NCBI GenBank assembly: GCA_022825855.1 | Contig: JAJDWB010000007.1 | Coordinates: 298,198 to 362,197, forward strand | Length of the DNA: 64,000 nucleotides | Reading direction: 5' to 3' | Origin: Dehalococcoidia bacterium | GTDB taxonomy: Bacteria; Chloroflexota; Dehalococcoidia; Bin125 | Shown here: positions 7,807-16,214 of the stretch, in pieces | How positions within the stretch are numbered: the first letter of the stretch is position 1 | Layout of the letters: each line of letters begins with the position of its first letter | Notes under the pieces: model-generated | The model's database searches: none | Told to the model about the DNA's origin: nothing | What the model saw: only the letters and a program-made list of their open reading frames with translations | Translations under genes and position numbers: made by a program

Positions 7807-8461
7807 CACCGAGGGATGCGCGCAGCTCGGGCGAGTTCGCGATCAGCTCCCCGAGCTCGGTCATCGCGTTCTCGATGGCGATCTCGACCGCCGCTCCGAG
7901 CGCCTCCGAGCCGTTGCCGCAGGTGATGCCGCTCTCGGTCTGGACCGCGTTCCCGAACACCACGTCGCGCAGTTGCAGGCCGTCGCCGGTGAATGCCGAG
8001 ACCGAGAGCGTGAGTTCCGCGCCCGCCTCGAAGCTCAGGAACGCCCCGCTCGTCAGGCCCACGTTGAACGTGTCGGCGCGCACCACGACGACGGCGTCGA
8101 GGCCGCGCGCCTCCATTGCCGCCCGGTCCAGCGGCGCCGCGGTCGGCACGACCTCGTGCACCAGCCGCTCCAGGGTGCCGACGACCGACACCTCGAGCGC
8201 TTCGCGGGCGTCCACCGGGTAGGTCACTTCGTCGCAGAGGGAATCTCCGTCCACCGGGTCGGGCGTCATCCGGACCTGCCGGTAGAGCTGGTCGGCGTCC
8301 ACGAAGACCGCGGCGGCCGCCGGCAACGACGCCTCGAAAGCGAACGCCTCGTAGGACGGGGCCGGCCGCACCAGCACGGCCTGTGAGCAGGCCGCAAGGG
8401 CGAGCACCAGACCAGCGCCGGTCACCAAGACCGCGCGCCGGGAAATACCGAGGGTCGTCAT
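7793..8461 (-). CDS. Lipoprotein C, first of three tandem paralogues
   Basis: 222 aa from ATG 8461. A clean lipoprotein signal (LVLALAAC) is followed by SQAVLVRPAPSYEAFAFEASLPAAAAVFVDADQLYRQVR. Shared core elements: YPVDAREALEVSVVGTLERLVHEV, DAVVVVRADTFNVGL, AELTLSVSAFTGDGLQLRDVVFGNAV, and AIENAMTELGELIANSPELRASLG. Cysteines in SLCDE and ITCGNG align with those of A and B. Its start lies 1 nt after the ddl stop, so it is surely co-transcribed with ddl. The link to the D-Ala-D-Ala ligase gene hints at a cell-wall or envelope function, which is inference only. Confidence 0.85.
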   Translation of the reverse strand: MTTLGISRRAVLVTGAGLVLALAACSQAVLVRPAPSYEAFAFEASLPAAAAVFVDADQLYRQVRMTPDPVDGDSLCDEVTYPVDAREALEVSVVGTLERLVHEVVPTAAPLDRAAMEARGLDAVVVVRADTFNVGLTSGAFLSFEAGAELTLSVSAFTGDGLQLRDVVFGNAVQTESGITCGNGSEALGAAVEIAIENAMTELGELIANSPELRASLGDAGP

Positions 8462-8462
8462 C

Positions 8463-9524
8463 TCACGTCCTCCTGGTCGCGGCGAGCTTCGCGATCCGGT
8501 CGCAGAGCGCCGGAAAGCCGATCCCCATGACCGCCGCCGACTGCGGCAGCAGGCTGCGGGTCGTCATTCCCGGGAGCGTGTTGGCCTCCAGCACGAACGG
8601 ATCGCCGTGCGCGTCGAGGCGAAAGTCCACGCGGGAGAAATCCCGCAGGCCGAGCGCCCGATGGGTCTTCACGGTCAGCTCGCGCAGTGTCCCCGCCAGC
8701 GACTCCGGGATGTCCGCGGGGAAGATCTCCTCGGCCACGCCCGGGGTGTACTTGGCGTGGTAGTCGAAGAGCCCGGATCCGGTCACGATCTCGCCCACGC
8801 CGAGCGGTTCGAGACCCACGCCGTCGGGTTCGCCGACGACGCCAACGGTGAATTCGCGACCAGGGAGCATTTCCTCCACCAAAACGCAACGATCGTGCCA
8901 GCGGGCTTCGGCGACGGCGGAGCAGATGTCGTCGAAGTCGTAGGCGACCCGGAGCCCCACCGACGAACCCACCCGGGAAGGCTTGACGACCACCGGGGCG
9001 CCGAGGGCCTCGATCTCATCCCGCCGGTCCTCCGGGGTCTGGACCTCGAGCATCTCGAAGCGCGGGGTGGGAATCCCGGCGCCCTGCAGGACGCGCTTGG
9101 CCGAGGCCTTCTCCATCGCCAGGGCGCTCGCCAGGACCCCGCTGCCGGTGTAGGGAAGGCCGCCGAGCTCGAGGACCGCCTGCAGGAGCCCGCCCTCGCC
9201 GTCGAGCCCGTGGAGGACCAGGAAGGCAAGATCAGCCTCGCTGACCGGCTTCAGGCGAAGGAGGCCCGGGACGTCCTCGCGGTCGCGCGCCAGCGCCAGC
9301 TCCTCGTCCGCGGGCGGCTTGCGGCCCACCCGAAGCGCCAGGAACTGGCCTTCCTGCTCGGGTCCCAGGACGCCGTGCACGGTATCCACCGCCGTAACCT
9401 CGTGCCCCGCCACCCGCAGGGCGCGCAGGACCTCGCCGGCGCCGGCCAGCGCCACGTCGCGCTCGGGCGTGGAGCCGCCGGTGATCAGCGCGATGCGGAG
9501 GCGCTCGCCCGATCCGCCCGTCAC
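8463..9524 (-). CDS. ddl: D-alanine--D-alanine ligase
   Basis: ATP-dependent ligation of two D-alanines for peptidoglycan precursors in the cytoplasm. 353 aa. The N-terminal domain has IALITGGSTPERDVALAGAGEV. The ATP-grasp core shows LHGLDGEGGLLQAVLELGGLPYTGSGVLASALAMEKASAKRVL, APVVVKPSRVGSSVGL, EEMLPGREFTVGVVG, and the C-terminal Mg/ATP loop DFSRVDFRLDAHGDPFVLEANTLPGMT. GTG 9524 is chosen because it overlaps the upstream symporter stop as GTGA and gives the expected length. Downstream genes are the three lipoproteins. Placement behind a symporter gene rather than in a mur/fts cluster is uncommon. Confidence 0.93.
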   Translation of the reverse strand: MTGGSGERLRIALITGGSTPERDVALAGAGEVLRALRVAGHEVTAVDTVHGVLGPEQEGQFLALRVGRKPPADEELALARDREDVPGLLRLKPVSEADLAFLVLHGLDGEGGLLQAVLELGGLPYTGSGVLASALAMEKASAKRVLQGAGIPTPRFEMLEVQTPEDRRDEIEALGAPVVVKPSRVGSSVGLRVAYDFDDICSAVAEARWHDRCVLVEEMLPGREFTVGVVGEPDGVGLEPLGVGEIVTGSGLFDYHAKYTPGVAEEIFPADIPESLAGTLRELTVKTHRALGLRDFSRVDFRLDAHGDPFVLEANTLPGMTTRSLLPQSAAVMGIGFPALCDRIAKLAATRRT

Positions 9525-10966
9525 AGTGTCATCGCGAGCCGTACGGGCTCGGGGACCGGCTGCGGCCGGGAGAGGAGACCGGCGGCGAGCAGCACGACAA
9601 AGCCCGCCGCCATGGCGAGCAGCGCCGAGGGGACCGGCAGTCCCGGCAGCAGGCTCTCGATCGCGGCCAGCGAACCGAGTCCCGTCGCCATGGAGAGGAC
9701 CGCGGCGCGCGCCGTGATCCGCTGCCAGGCGAGCCCGAGCAGCAGCGTGGGCGCGAGGGAAGCGGCGAACGCGCCGAACCCGAGCGTCCCGAGCAACGCG
9801 ATGAGGCCCCCTCCCGCTAGGTGCCAGGCGGCGATCCCCAGTGCCGCGAGCCCCACGATCAGGGCCGCGAGCCGGGCAGCGGCCAGGCTCGAGAACCGTT
9901 CCCGACGGAATGCCCGCGGGAGATCCCGGCAGAGGGCGGCCGCCCCCAGGTTCAGGAAGGCGTCGCTCGTGGACATGATGGCGGCGAGCACCGCGGCGGC
10001 GACGAGGCCGGCCAGGAGTTCCGGAGTGCCCGGCAGGCCGAGGACCGCGAGCGCCGCCTCGTCGGGGTGTGCGGAGGCGTTCCCCGGAGCGCCGCCGAGC
10101 AGGATCATGGCGCCGGTTCCGAGGCCGATCCAGACGAGGATGCTGAGTCCCTGGGCGCCGCCGATCACCGCGGGCAGATAGCGGAGCGCCTCCGGGCTCT
10201 TCAGCATCAGGAACTTGTGGAGCATATGGGGTTGCCCGAGGGTGCCGATCGAGAAGAGCAGCAGGAAACCGAACCCCGTGGCGGGGTCCAGGACCCCCAG
10301 CGGCTCGAGGAATCCGCCGGCTCCCGGTCCCCGGGCGTTCACGCTCGCGGCGATGCCCGCCGGACCCCCGACTGCCGTCATGACCCACAAGAACGCCGCC
10401 ACCGCCGCCACCACCATCACGGCTGCCTGGAGCGCGTCGGTGTTCACCGAGGCCACCATTCCGCCGGCGAGCGAATAGGCGAGCACCACCGCCAGGCCGA
10501 GCACGAGACAGGCCGTCAGGCTCACGTCAGGGAAAGCGAAGCGGGCGGCCCGGGCGAGCGCCGCGAGCTGGACTCCGAGGTAGATCACGCTCCCGGCCAG
10601 GATGGCGACCGCCGCCAGCGCGGCCGGCGCCCGGCCTCCGAAGCGGAAGGCGATGGACTCCGGCAGGGTCTGGGCGCCGCTCGCTTCGGCGATCAGCACG
10701 AGCCGCCGCCCCACGGTGCGGCAGAGGAGCGCCGCCGTAAACCCGGCGGGAACCACGATGGACAGCGAACCGAAGCCGACCTCGGCGGTCAGCCCCGGCC
10801 CCCCGAGGAACACGAAGCCGCTGAAGGCGGAGGCGGCGACCGCGAGCCCGGCGCGGAGCGCGCCCAATCGGCGTCCGGCGACGAAGAAGTCCGACGAATC
10901 CCGCGTCTTCCGGACCGCGGCGACCCCGATCGCCAGGGTCAGGAAGAGCAGGAGCGCCGGGATCAA
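9521..10966 (-). CDS. Sodium:solute symporter (SSS family)
   Basis: 481 aa, multi-spanning inner-membrane protein with about 13 hydrophobic segments. The start IPALLLFLTLAIGVAAVRKTRDSSDFFVAGRRLGALRAGLA is characteristic of SSS transporters. Later motifs include SGFVFLGGPGLTAEVGFGS, YSLAGGMVASVNTDALQ, GTLGQPHMLHKFLMLKSPEALR and AAIMSTSDAFLNLGAAALCRDL, which contains the conserved small-residue Na+ site region. The substrate cannot be predicted. TTG 10966 is the probable start: it overlaps the preceding gene's stop as TTGA and places the first membrane segment correctly. It forms a pair with the small membrane protein upstream. Confidence 0.9.
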   Translation of the reverse strand: MIPALLLFLTLAIGVAAVRKTRDSSDFFVAGRRLGALRAGLAVAASAFSGFVFLGGPGLTAEVGFGSLSIVVPAGFTAALLCRTVGRRLVLIAEASGAQTLPESIAFRFGGRAPAALAAVAILAGSVIYLGVQLAALARAARFAFPDVSLTACLVLGLAVVLAYSLAGGMVASVNTDALQAAVMVVAAVAAFLWVMTAVGGPAGIAASVNARGPGAGGFLEPLGVLDPATGFGFLLLFSIGTLGQPHMLHKFLMLKSPEALRYLPAVIGGAQGLSILVWIGLGTGAMILLGGAPGNASAHPDEAALAVLGLPGTPELLAGLVAAAVLAAIMSTSDAFLNLGAAALCRDLPRAFRRERFSSLAAARLAALIVGLAALGIAAWHLAGGGLIALLGTLGFGAFAASLAPTLLLGLAWQRITARAAVLSMATGLGSLAAIESLLPGLPVPSALLAMAAGFVVLLAAGLLSRPQPVPEPVRLAMTL

Positions 10967-11391
10967 GAGTTTCCCCGCGACCGCGCGCGGAGCCGCTCCA
11001 GTTCCGCCGGAGTCGGGGGCGCGAACGAGACCGCGAAACCGAGGCTGGTGAGGAGCAGCGGAATCAGCCAGACCCCGAGCAGGAGTCCCCAGAGCGACCG
11101 GGGCAGGCCGAAGAAGCCCGGCCCGTCCGCGAGGCCCGCCGCGAGCAGGGCGCCGGCGGCCAGGGAAAGACCGAATCCGATGCCGATCGCACCACGGATC
11201 CGCTTCTGCCGCTGCCCCGCACCGGTCTCCGGGCGGCCGGCGGAGCCGACGCTCCACACGGCGATGACGGCGGCGCTCACCGCAACGGCAGCGAGCGGAC
11301 CCGCGGATTCACCGGGCAGGAGAAGCGCCGCCGCCGCGGCAACCACCAGGGACGCCGCGAGAATTGGGGACCGGCCCCCTTTGGCTAGCAT
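10963..11391 (-). CDS. Small membrane protein paired with SSS symporter
   Basis: 142 aa with about four hydrophobic segments (residues 10-25, 32-48, 70-87, 100-122) and a charged tail PPTPAELERLRARSRGNS. Small integral membrane proteins commonly sit directly before SSS symporter genes and are treated as an accessory subunit; this one has that position and the tail style (GVWLIPLLLTSLGFAVSF). Its TGA overlaps the symporter TTG start. ATG 11391 lies only 23 nt from the divergent cyclase gene, and the sequence TAGCAT covering its start may serve as -10 for that gene. Precise family not assigned. Confidence 0.75.
   Translation of the reverse strand: MLAKGGRSPILAASLVVAAAAALLLPGESAGPLAAVAVSAAVIAVWSVGSAGRPETGAGQRQKRIRGAIGIGFGLSLAAGALLAAGLADGPGFFGLPRSLWGLLLGVWLIPLLLTSLGFAVSFAPPTPAELERLRARSRGNS
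11386..11391 (+). promoter_or_regulatory. Candidate -10 hexamer for the cyclase-family gene
   Basis: TAGCAT, within the 10-mer GGCTAGCATT, lies 23 nt before the ATG at 11415. The same 10-mer stands directly before sorA (43786-43795). Position and sharing support a promoter element; no -35 was recognised. Confidence 0.3.
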
Positions 11392-11414
11392 TTCCTCATC
11401 CAGGCAGGTTTTTC

Positions 11415-12239
11415 ATGGTAGCCCGATTGTCCCCCGCCGCCGTTGTCATCGCCGCCCTGGGCGCCGCCTCCTGCGACGCTCCCCCGGAGCCGCCGCCACC
11501 GCCGCCCGGCCCCGAGACCGTCGCCGGCTGGACAATGGTGGATCTCAGTCACGAATACGGCGAGAACACGCTCTACTGGCCCACCGACGAGAAGGGGTTT
11601 CAGTTGGACACCCTGGCGGAAGGAATGACCCCGGCCGGCTTCTTTTACGCCATGAAGGAGTTCGCGACCGCCGAGCACGGCGGAACGCACCTCGACGCGC
11701 CGTACCACTTCTACGAGGGCGCCGACCTCGTCGGCGACATTCCGCTCCGCCGGCTGATCGCTCCCGGGGCGGTGGTGGACGTGAGCGCGCAGGCCGCGGC
11801 GGACCCGGACTACCGGGCGAGTGCGGAGGACATCCGGAATTGGGAGGCGGAACACGGGGTCATCGCGCCGGGCACCGCCGTCCTCTTCCGGACCGGCTGG
11901 GCCGCCCGCTGGCCCGATGCGTTGTCCTATCTCGGGGATGACGAACCGGGGAGCGCCGACAACCTGCACTTCCCGGGACTTGCGGAGGACGCGATGCGGC
12001 TCCTGGTGGAGCGGGACGTGGGGCTCGTGGGCATCGACACCGCGAGCGTGGACTACGGCCCTTCCACCGACTTCATCGTGCACCAGGTCGGCGGCGCGGC
12101 CGGGATTCCCAACCTCGAGAACGTCGGGGATCTTTCCGAAGTGCCGGAGACCGGATTCCTGCTGATCGCCCTGCCCATGAAGATCGAGGCCGGCACCGGC
12201 GCCCCGGTGCGGATCGTGGCGCTGATCCCGCCCGCCTGA
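11415..12239 (+). CDS. Cyclase/kynurenine-formamidase-like metal hydrolase, lipoprotein
   Basis: 274 aa. The N-terminal signal MVARLSPAAVVIAALGAASC suggests a lipoprotein, followed by a proline-rich linker. The catalytic domain (PF04199-type cyclase fold) begins MVDLSHEYGENTLYWP and has the metal-binding signature HGGTHLDAPYHF, then TAVLFRTGWAARW, FPGLAEDAMRLLVERDVGLVGIDTASVDYG, and a C-terminal GFLLIALPMKIEAGTGAPVRIVAL. Members include kynurenine formamidases and isatin hydrolases; an exported one probably acts on a small periplasmic amide or lactam, substrate unknown. The ATG at 11415 is chosen because it alone gives an export signal. Confidence 0.85.
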   Translation: MVARLSPAAVVIAALGAASCDAPPEPPPPPPGPETVAGWTMVDLSHEYGENTLYWPTDEKGFQLDTLAEGMTPAGFFYAMKEFATAEHGGTHLDAPYHFYEGADLVGDIPLRRLIAPGAVVDVSAQAAADPDYRASAEDIRNWEAEHGVIAPGTAVLFRTGWAARWPDALSYLGDDEPGSADNLHFPGLAEDAMRLLVERDVGLVGIDTASVDYGPSTDFIVHQVGGAAGIPNLENVGDLSEVPETGFLLIALPMKIEAGTGAPVRIVALIPPA

Positions 12240-12324
12240 TCCGGGATCCGAGAATGCGCCCCACCTGTCGGACGGCCGGCTGTACGGACGGCGGTCGTTA
12301 GGGCGCCCGGCTCCCCACGTCACC

Positions 12325-13722
12325 ATGCCGCTCGGCTCGAGGACGCGGCGCCTGCTCGCGCTCGTTGTCGAATCGCTGCGGGGTTCCGACCGCGACCTGA
12401 CGTCCGGGCCGCTCACCCCCGCGGTGTTCGTGCTCGCGGTGCCGATGGCGCTCGAAATGGTGGGCGAGTCCATCTTCGCGGTGGTGGACGCGTTCTTCGT
12501 CGCGCGGCTGGGGGCGGCGGCGCTCGCTTCCGCGGGGATCACGGAGACCGCGCTCGATCTGGTGTACGCCATCGCCATCGGGTTCTCGTTCGCGGTGACC
12601 GCGGTGGTGTCCCGCCGCGTCGGGGAAGGGGACCGGCGGGGCGCGGCGCGCGCCGGCGTCCAGGCGATCGGGCTCGGGCTGGCGGTGTCGGTCGTGCTCG
12701 GAGCGCTCGGGATGATGTTCGCGCCCCGGGTTCTCGGCCTCATGGGAGCGGACGCCGAGACGGTCGCCGTGGGCACCCCGCACGCCCGGATCATGTACGC
12801 CGGGATGGCCACGATCATCCTCCTGTTCCTGAACAACGCGATCCTGCGGGGGGCGGGGGACGCCCAGGCGGCCATGCGGGCGCTCTGGCTCTCGAACGGC
12901 ATCAACATCGTGCTCGACCCGTGCCTGATCTTCGGACTCGGGCCGTTCCCGGAACTCGGGCTTCCGGGTGCCGCCGTAGCCACCACGATCGGCCGCGGCA
13001 CCGGTGTCCTCTACCAGTTCTGGATCCTCACCCACGGGTCGCGGCTCCGGATCCGGCGCGAGGACATCCGGACCCAGTGGGGCGTGCTGCGGAACCTGTG
13101 CCGGGTGTCCCTCGGCGGGATCGCCCAGATGCTCGCCGACATGCTGCCGTGGATCCTGCTGATCCGCATCATCGCGAGTTTCGGCACCATCGCGGTCGCC
13201 GGCTGGGTCATCGCCATCCGGGTGGCGCTCTTCGTCATCCTCCCGTGCTGGGGACTCTCGAATGCGGCGTCCACGCTCGTCGGCCAGAACCTCGGGGCCG
13301 GGAAGCCGGACCGCGCCGAACGGGCGGTCTGGATCACCGCCGGCTGGAACATGGCGTTCATGGGCCTGGTGACGGGGGCCTTCGTGTTCTTCGCCCCGGA
13401 CATCGCCCGAATCTTCACCGACGATCCGGAGGTGCTCGGCATCGCCTCCACCGCGCTGCGCGTGGTCAGCTACGGCTACGTCTTCTACGCGCTGGGCATG
13501 GTCACCCGGCAGGCCTTCAACGGCGCGGGGGACACCCGCACCCCGACCTGGATCGATCTCGTCTGCTTCTGGCTCTTCGAGATCCCGGCGGCCTGGTTCC
13601 TGTCCCGCACCGTCCTCGGCGTGGACGGAGTGTTCTGGGCGGTGGCGCTCGCCTATTCCCTGTCCGCGGTGGTCAGCACGCTCGTCTTCCGGCGGGGCGG
13701 CTGGAAGACGACGTCCGTCTGA
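12325..13722 (+). CDS. MATE family multidrug/Na+ efflux transporter
   Basis: 465 aa inner-membrane antiporter with about 12 hydrophobic helices in two repeats. Family features: LTPAVFVLAVPMALEMVGESIFAVVDAFFVARLGAAALASAGI at the front, AVVSRRVGEGDRRGAARAG, the mid-protein VLDPCLIFGLGPFPELGLPGAAVAT, and in the second half LSNAASTLVGQNLGAGKPDRAERAVW and RQAFNGAGDTRTPTWIDLV. These fit NorM/DinF-like MATE proteins that exchange cationic compounds for Na+ or H+. ATG 12325 is the only sensible start. It lies 85 nt after the cyclase gene; no clear terminator is visible between them. Confidence 0.92.
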   Translation: MPLGSRTRRLLALVVESLRGSDRDLTSGPLTPAVFVLAVPMALEMVGESIFAVVDAFFVARLGAAALASAGITETALDLVYAIAIGFSFAVTAVVSRRVGEGDRRGAARAGVQAIGLGLAVSVVLGALGMMFAPRVLGLMGADAETVAVGTPHARIMYAGMATIILLFLNNAILRGAGDAQAAMRALWLSNGINIVLDPCLIFGLGPFPELGLPGAAVATTIGRGTGVLYQFWILTHGSRLRIRREDIRTQWGVLRNLCRVSLGGIAQMLADMLPWILLIRIIASFGTIAVAGWVIAIRVALFVILPCWGLSNAASTLVGQNLGAGKPDRAERAVWITAGWNMAFMGLVTGAFVFFAPDIARIFTDDPEVLGIASTALRVVSYGYVFYALGMVTRQAFNGAGDTRTPTWIDLVCFWLFEIPAAWFLSRTVLGVDGVFWAVALAYSLSAVVSTLVFRRGGWKTTSV

Positions 13723-13753
13723 GCCCGGGACGTCGTTGCCGTGGGGACGGCCG

Positions 13754-15847
13754 CTACTCCCCGGCGAGCCCGATGAGGAACGCGTAGATCTCCGCGGTCT
13801 CCTCGAGTCCGCGGTAGCGCCCCGAGCGGCCGCCGTGGCCGGCGTCGAGGTTCGTGCGCAGGAGGATCCTCGCGTCCGGATCGGTGCTGCGTTCCCGCAG
13901 GCGCTGCACCCATTTCGTGGGCTCCCAGAACTGGACCTGCGAGTCGTGGAGGCCGCTGGTGACCAGGACGTGGGGCAGGGGGCCCTCGGGGACGTTCTCG
14001 TAGGGGGCGTAGCTCGCCATGAGTTCGAAGAACTCCTTCCGGTTGGGATCGCCCCACTCGTCGTACTCGGCGGTGGTGAGGGGAATGTCCGGGTCGAGCA
14101 TCGTGTTCAGCACGTCCACGAAGGGGACGATCGCCACCATCCCGGCGAAGAGTTCGGGTTCCTCGTTGAGGACCGCTCCCATCAGGAGCCCCCCGGCGCT
14201 GCCCCCCATGGCGAACATCCGGTCCGGATCGCACATCCGGCGCGTTCGGAGATGGCGCGCGCAGACGATGAAGTCGTCGAAGGTGTTCGTCTTTCGCTCC
14301 TGCCGGCCCGCCTCGTACCAGCTCCGGCCGAGTTCCTGGCCTCCCCGGATGTGTGCGACCGCGAAGGCGAAGCCCCGGTCGAGCAGGCTGGGGCGCGCCC
14401 GGGAGAAGGCGGGGTCCATGGAAATGCCGTAGGCGCCGTAGCCGTAGAGCAGCAGGGGCGACGACGGCGACGGCGGGTGGTCCCGGTGGTGGACCAGCGA
14501 AATCGGGATCCGGGTCCCGTCCGCCGCCCGCGCCGAGAGCCGGCGCACCCGGTAGTCGGCGGAGCGGAAGCCGGGCGCCTCTTCGCGCTTCAGCGTACGC
14601 CGCCGGCCCGTTGCGAGGGAGACCGCGAGGGTGGTCGGCGGCGTTTTGGGGGTGCTCACCACCACCCGTACCTCAGCGGCGCCGGGTTCCGGGTTGCTTT
14701 CCTCGTCGAGCGCCCGCACCGGGCCCGGCAGCGGCACCCGCCGGCCCGCGCCGCCGTCCCAGTCCAGCAGGCGGAGTTCCTGGCGCCCGGTGCGCCGCTC
14801 GAAGAGCGCCAGGTGGGTGTCGAAGAGCTCGAAGCCTTCGAGCTGGACATCCTTCCGCGACGGAACGAGGTTCTGCCACATCGTTTCGTCCGCGGGGTTC
14901 TCCTCGGGTGCGGCCACCAGCCGGAAATCGGGAGCGCCGCGGTTGGTCCGGATCAGGAAGCGGCCCCGGAAGTGATCGAGTTCGAACTCGTGGGGTCCAC
15001 CCCTCGGAATCAGCCGGCGGAGTGGCGCCTCCGGCTCGCCGCTCGGGATCGCCCAGGCCTCCGCCCGGTCCGTCTGCTCGCAGTGGAGCAGCACGAACTC
15101 CCGGGAGCGGCTCTCGTGGGCAGCCACCCAGAAGGTCTCGTCCGTCTCCTCGTACACCAGGGCGTCCTGCTCGACGGGCTGTCCGAGGCGGTGCAGCATC
15201 ACCTTCGACCAGCGCAGGGTCTCGGGATCGGGTCGGGTGTAGAACACCGCGTCCCCGGCGGCCGCCCAGACGACGTTCGGCGCGGCGCCCGGGATCCGGT
15301 CTTCGAGTACTTCCCCGGAGCGGGTGTCGAGAAAACGGAGTTCGTAGAGGCGCCGCCCCACCGTGTCGGTCGCGAAGGCCAGGATCGCGTGGTTCGGCGA
15401 GATCTCGAGGGCGCCCATCGAGAAATAGCCATCCGCCGCGTCGCCATGCGCCTCGCGCGCCAGTTGATTGCCGTCCAGCAGGACTTCTTCCCGCCCGGCG
15501 CGACGGCGGCCCGTCGCAGCCCGCCGGCGGCAGAACACCGGGTACTCCTCGCCGCCGCGGTAGCGTGAGGAGTAGAGGAAGGGGCCGTGCCGGACCGGCG
15601 GCGAGGCGGTGTCCGGGACAATGCGGGACTTCATCTCCCCGAGCACCGCGTCGCGAAGGCCGGACCAGGGGGCGAGACACCGCTCGGTCCACGCGTTTTC
15701 CGCCTCCAGATGCCGGAGCACCTCGGGGTCGTCGCGATCCCGGATCCAGGCCCAGGGATCCGTCCAGCGCCGCCCGAACTTCTCGTAGGAGACGGGACGC
15801 CGGCGCGCGCGCGGCGGCCCGGGAAGTGGATCGCCGCCGGAGGTCAT
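13754..15847 (-). CDS. ptrB: Oligopeptidase B (prolyl oligopeptidase family, S9A)
   Basis: Serine peptidase cleaving short peptides, usually after Arg or Lys. 697 aa, normal for the family. The N-terminal beta-propeller starts SYEKFGRRWTDPWAWIRDRDDPEVL. The C-terminal alpha/beta-hydrolase domain has YGYGAYGISMDPAFS, AHIRGGQELGRSWYEAGR, the nucleophile motif MGGSAGGLLMG, the DE-W segment YDEWGDPN, and the histidine in NLDAGHGGRSGRYRG. No signal peptide, so cytoplasmic. The ATG at 15847 gives the canonical N-terminus. Convergent with the MATE gene (31 nt gap) and divergent from VapBC-1. Confidence 0.93.
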   Translation of the reverse strand: MTSGGDPLPGPPRARRRPVSYEKFGRRWTDPWAWIRDRDDPEVLRHLEAENAWTERCLAPWSGLRDAVLGEMKSRIVPDTASPPVRHGPFLYSSRYRGGEEYPVFCRRRAATGRRRAGREEVLLDGNQLAREAHGDAADGYFSMGALEISPNHAILAFATDTVGRRLYELRFLDTRSGEVLEDRIPGAAPNVVWAAAGDAVFYTRPDPETLRWSKVMLHRLGQPVEQDALVYEETDETFWVAAHESRSREFVLLHCEQTDRAEAWAIPSGEPEAPLRRLIPRGGPHEFELDHFRGRFLIRTNRGAPDFRLVAAPEENPADETMWQNLVPSRKDVQLEGFELFDTHLALFERRTGRQELRLLDWDGGAGRRVPLPGPVRALDEESNPEPGAAEVRVVVSTPKTPPTTLAVSLATGRRRTLKREEAPGFRSADYRVRRLSARAADGTRIPISLVHHRDHPPSPSSPLLLYGYGAYGISMDPAFSRARPSLLDRGFAFAVAHIRGGQELGRSWYEAGRQERKTNTFDDFIVCARHLRTRRMCDPDRMFAMGGSAGGLLMGAVLNEEPELFAGMVAIVPFVDVLNTMLDPDIPLTTAEYDEWGDPNRKEFFELMASYAPYENVPEGPLPHVLVTSGLHDSQVQFWEPTKWVQRLRERSTDPDARILLRTNLDAGHGGRSGRYRGLEETAEIYAFLIGLAGE

Positions 15848-15957
15848 GGGGCGCGAAGGCTAGCCGGAGCCGCGCAGCAAACCGTCTCGACGGACGTGCG
15901 TGGTGTTCGCCCTGCTCCGGTGGAGCCAAGCGTCGCGTCTGCGGTTGCGGTCGCATC

Positions 15958-15998
15958 GCGCATATGCATTGGTCTTCGCTTATGCGTACCCACGCATA
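15958..15998. promoter_or_regulatory. VapBC-1 operator: palindromes of GCATAT/TATGCG half-sites
   Basis: A perfect inverted repeat TATGCGT-ACCC-ACGCATA (15981-15998) lies 18 nt before the antitoxin ATG. An upstream palindrome GCATATGC (15960-15967) and ATATGCGC overlapping the start codon (16016-16023) give further half-sites. Type II antitoxins autorepress through such repeats, so this is a likely VapB or VapBC binding region. Confidence 0.6.
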
Positions 15999-16016
15999 TC
16001 TTGATAGACTCAGAAT

Positions 16017-16214
16017 ATGCGCACCACGCTCGATCTCCCCGCGGAGCTGCTCAATGAGGCCCAGCGATTGCTCGGCTTCAAGTCGAAAACCGACACGGTC
16101 GTGCAATCCCTCCGCGAACTCGTTCGACGGAAGCGAATCGAGGACCTCAGGGCACTGCTCGGAGCCGTCACCCTCGATGTGGATGTCGCGAAGTCACGGC
16201 GCCGCCCCCGTTGA
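16017..16214 (+). CDS. vapB: VapB-like antitoxin (module 1)
   Basis: 65 aa. MRTTLDLPAELLNEAQRLLGFKSKTDTVVQSLRELVRRKR is a ribbon-helix-helix N-terminus as in VapB antitoxins of the DUF2191 type, and the charged C-terminal tail would wrap the toxin. It neutralises the adjacent PIN toxin and represses its own operon through the palindromes upstream. ATG 16017; its TGA overlaps the toxin ATG (TGATG), a usual antitoxin-toxin layout ensuring coupled translation. The short intergenic DNA is AT-richer than its surroundings, which fits lateral acquisition. Confidence 0.87.
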   Translation: MRTTLDLPAELLNEAQRLLGFKSKTDTVVQSLRELVRRKRIEDLRALLGAVTLDVDVAKSRRRPR

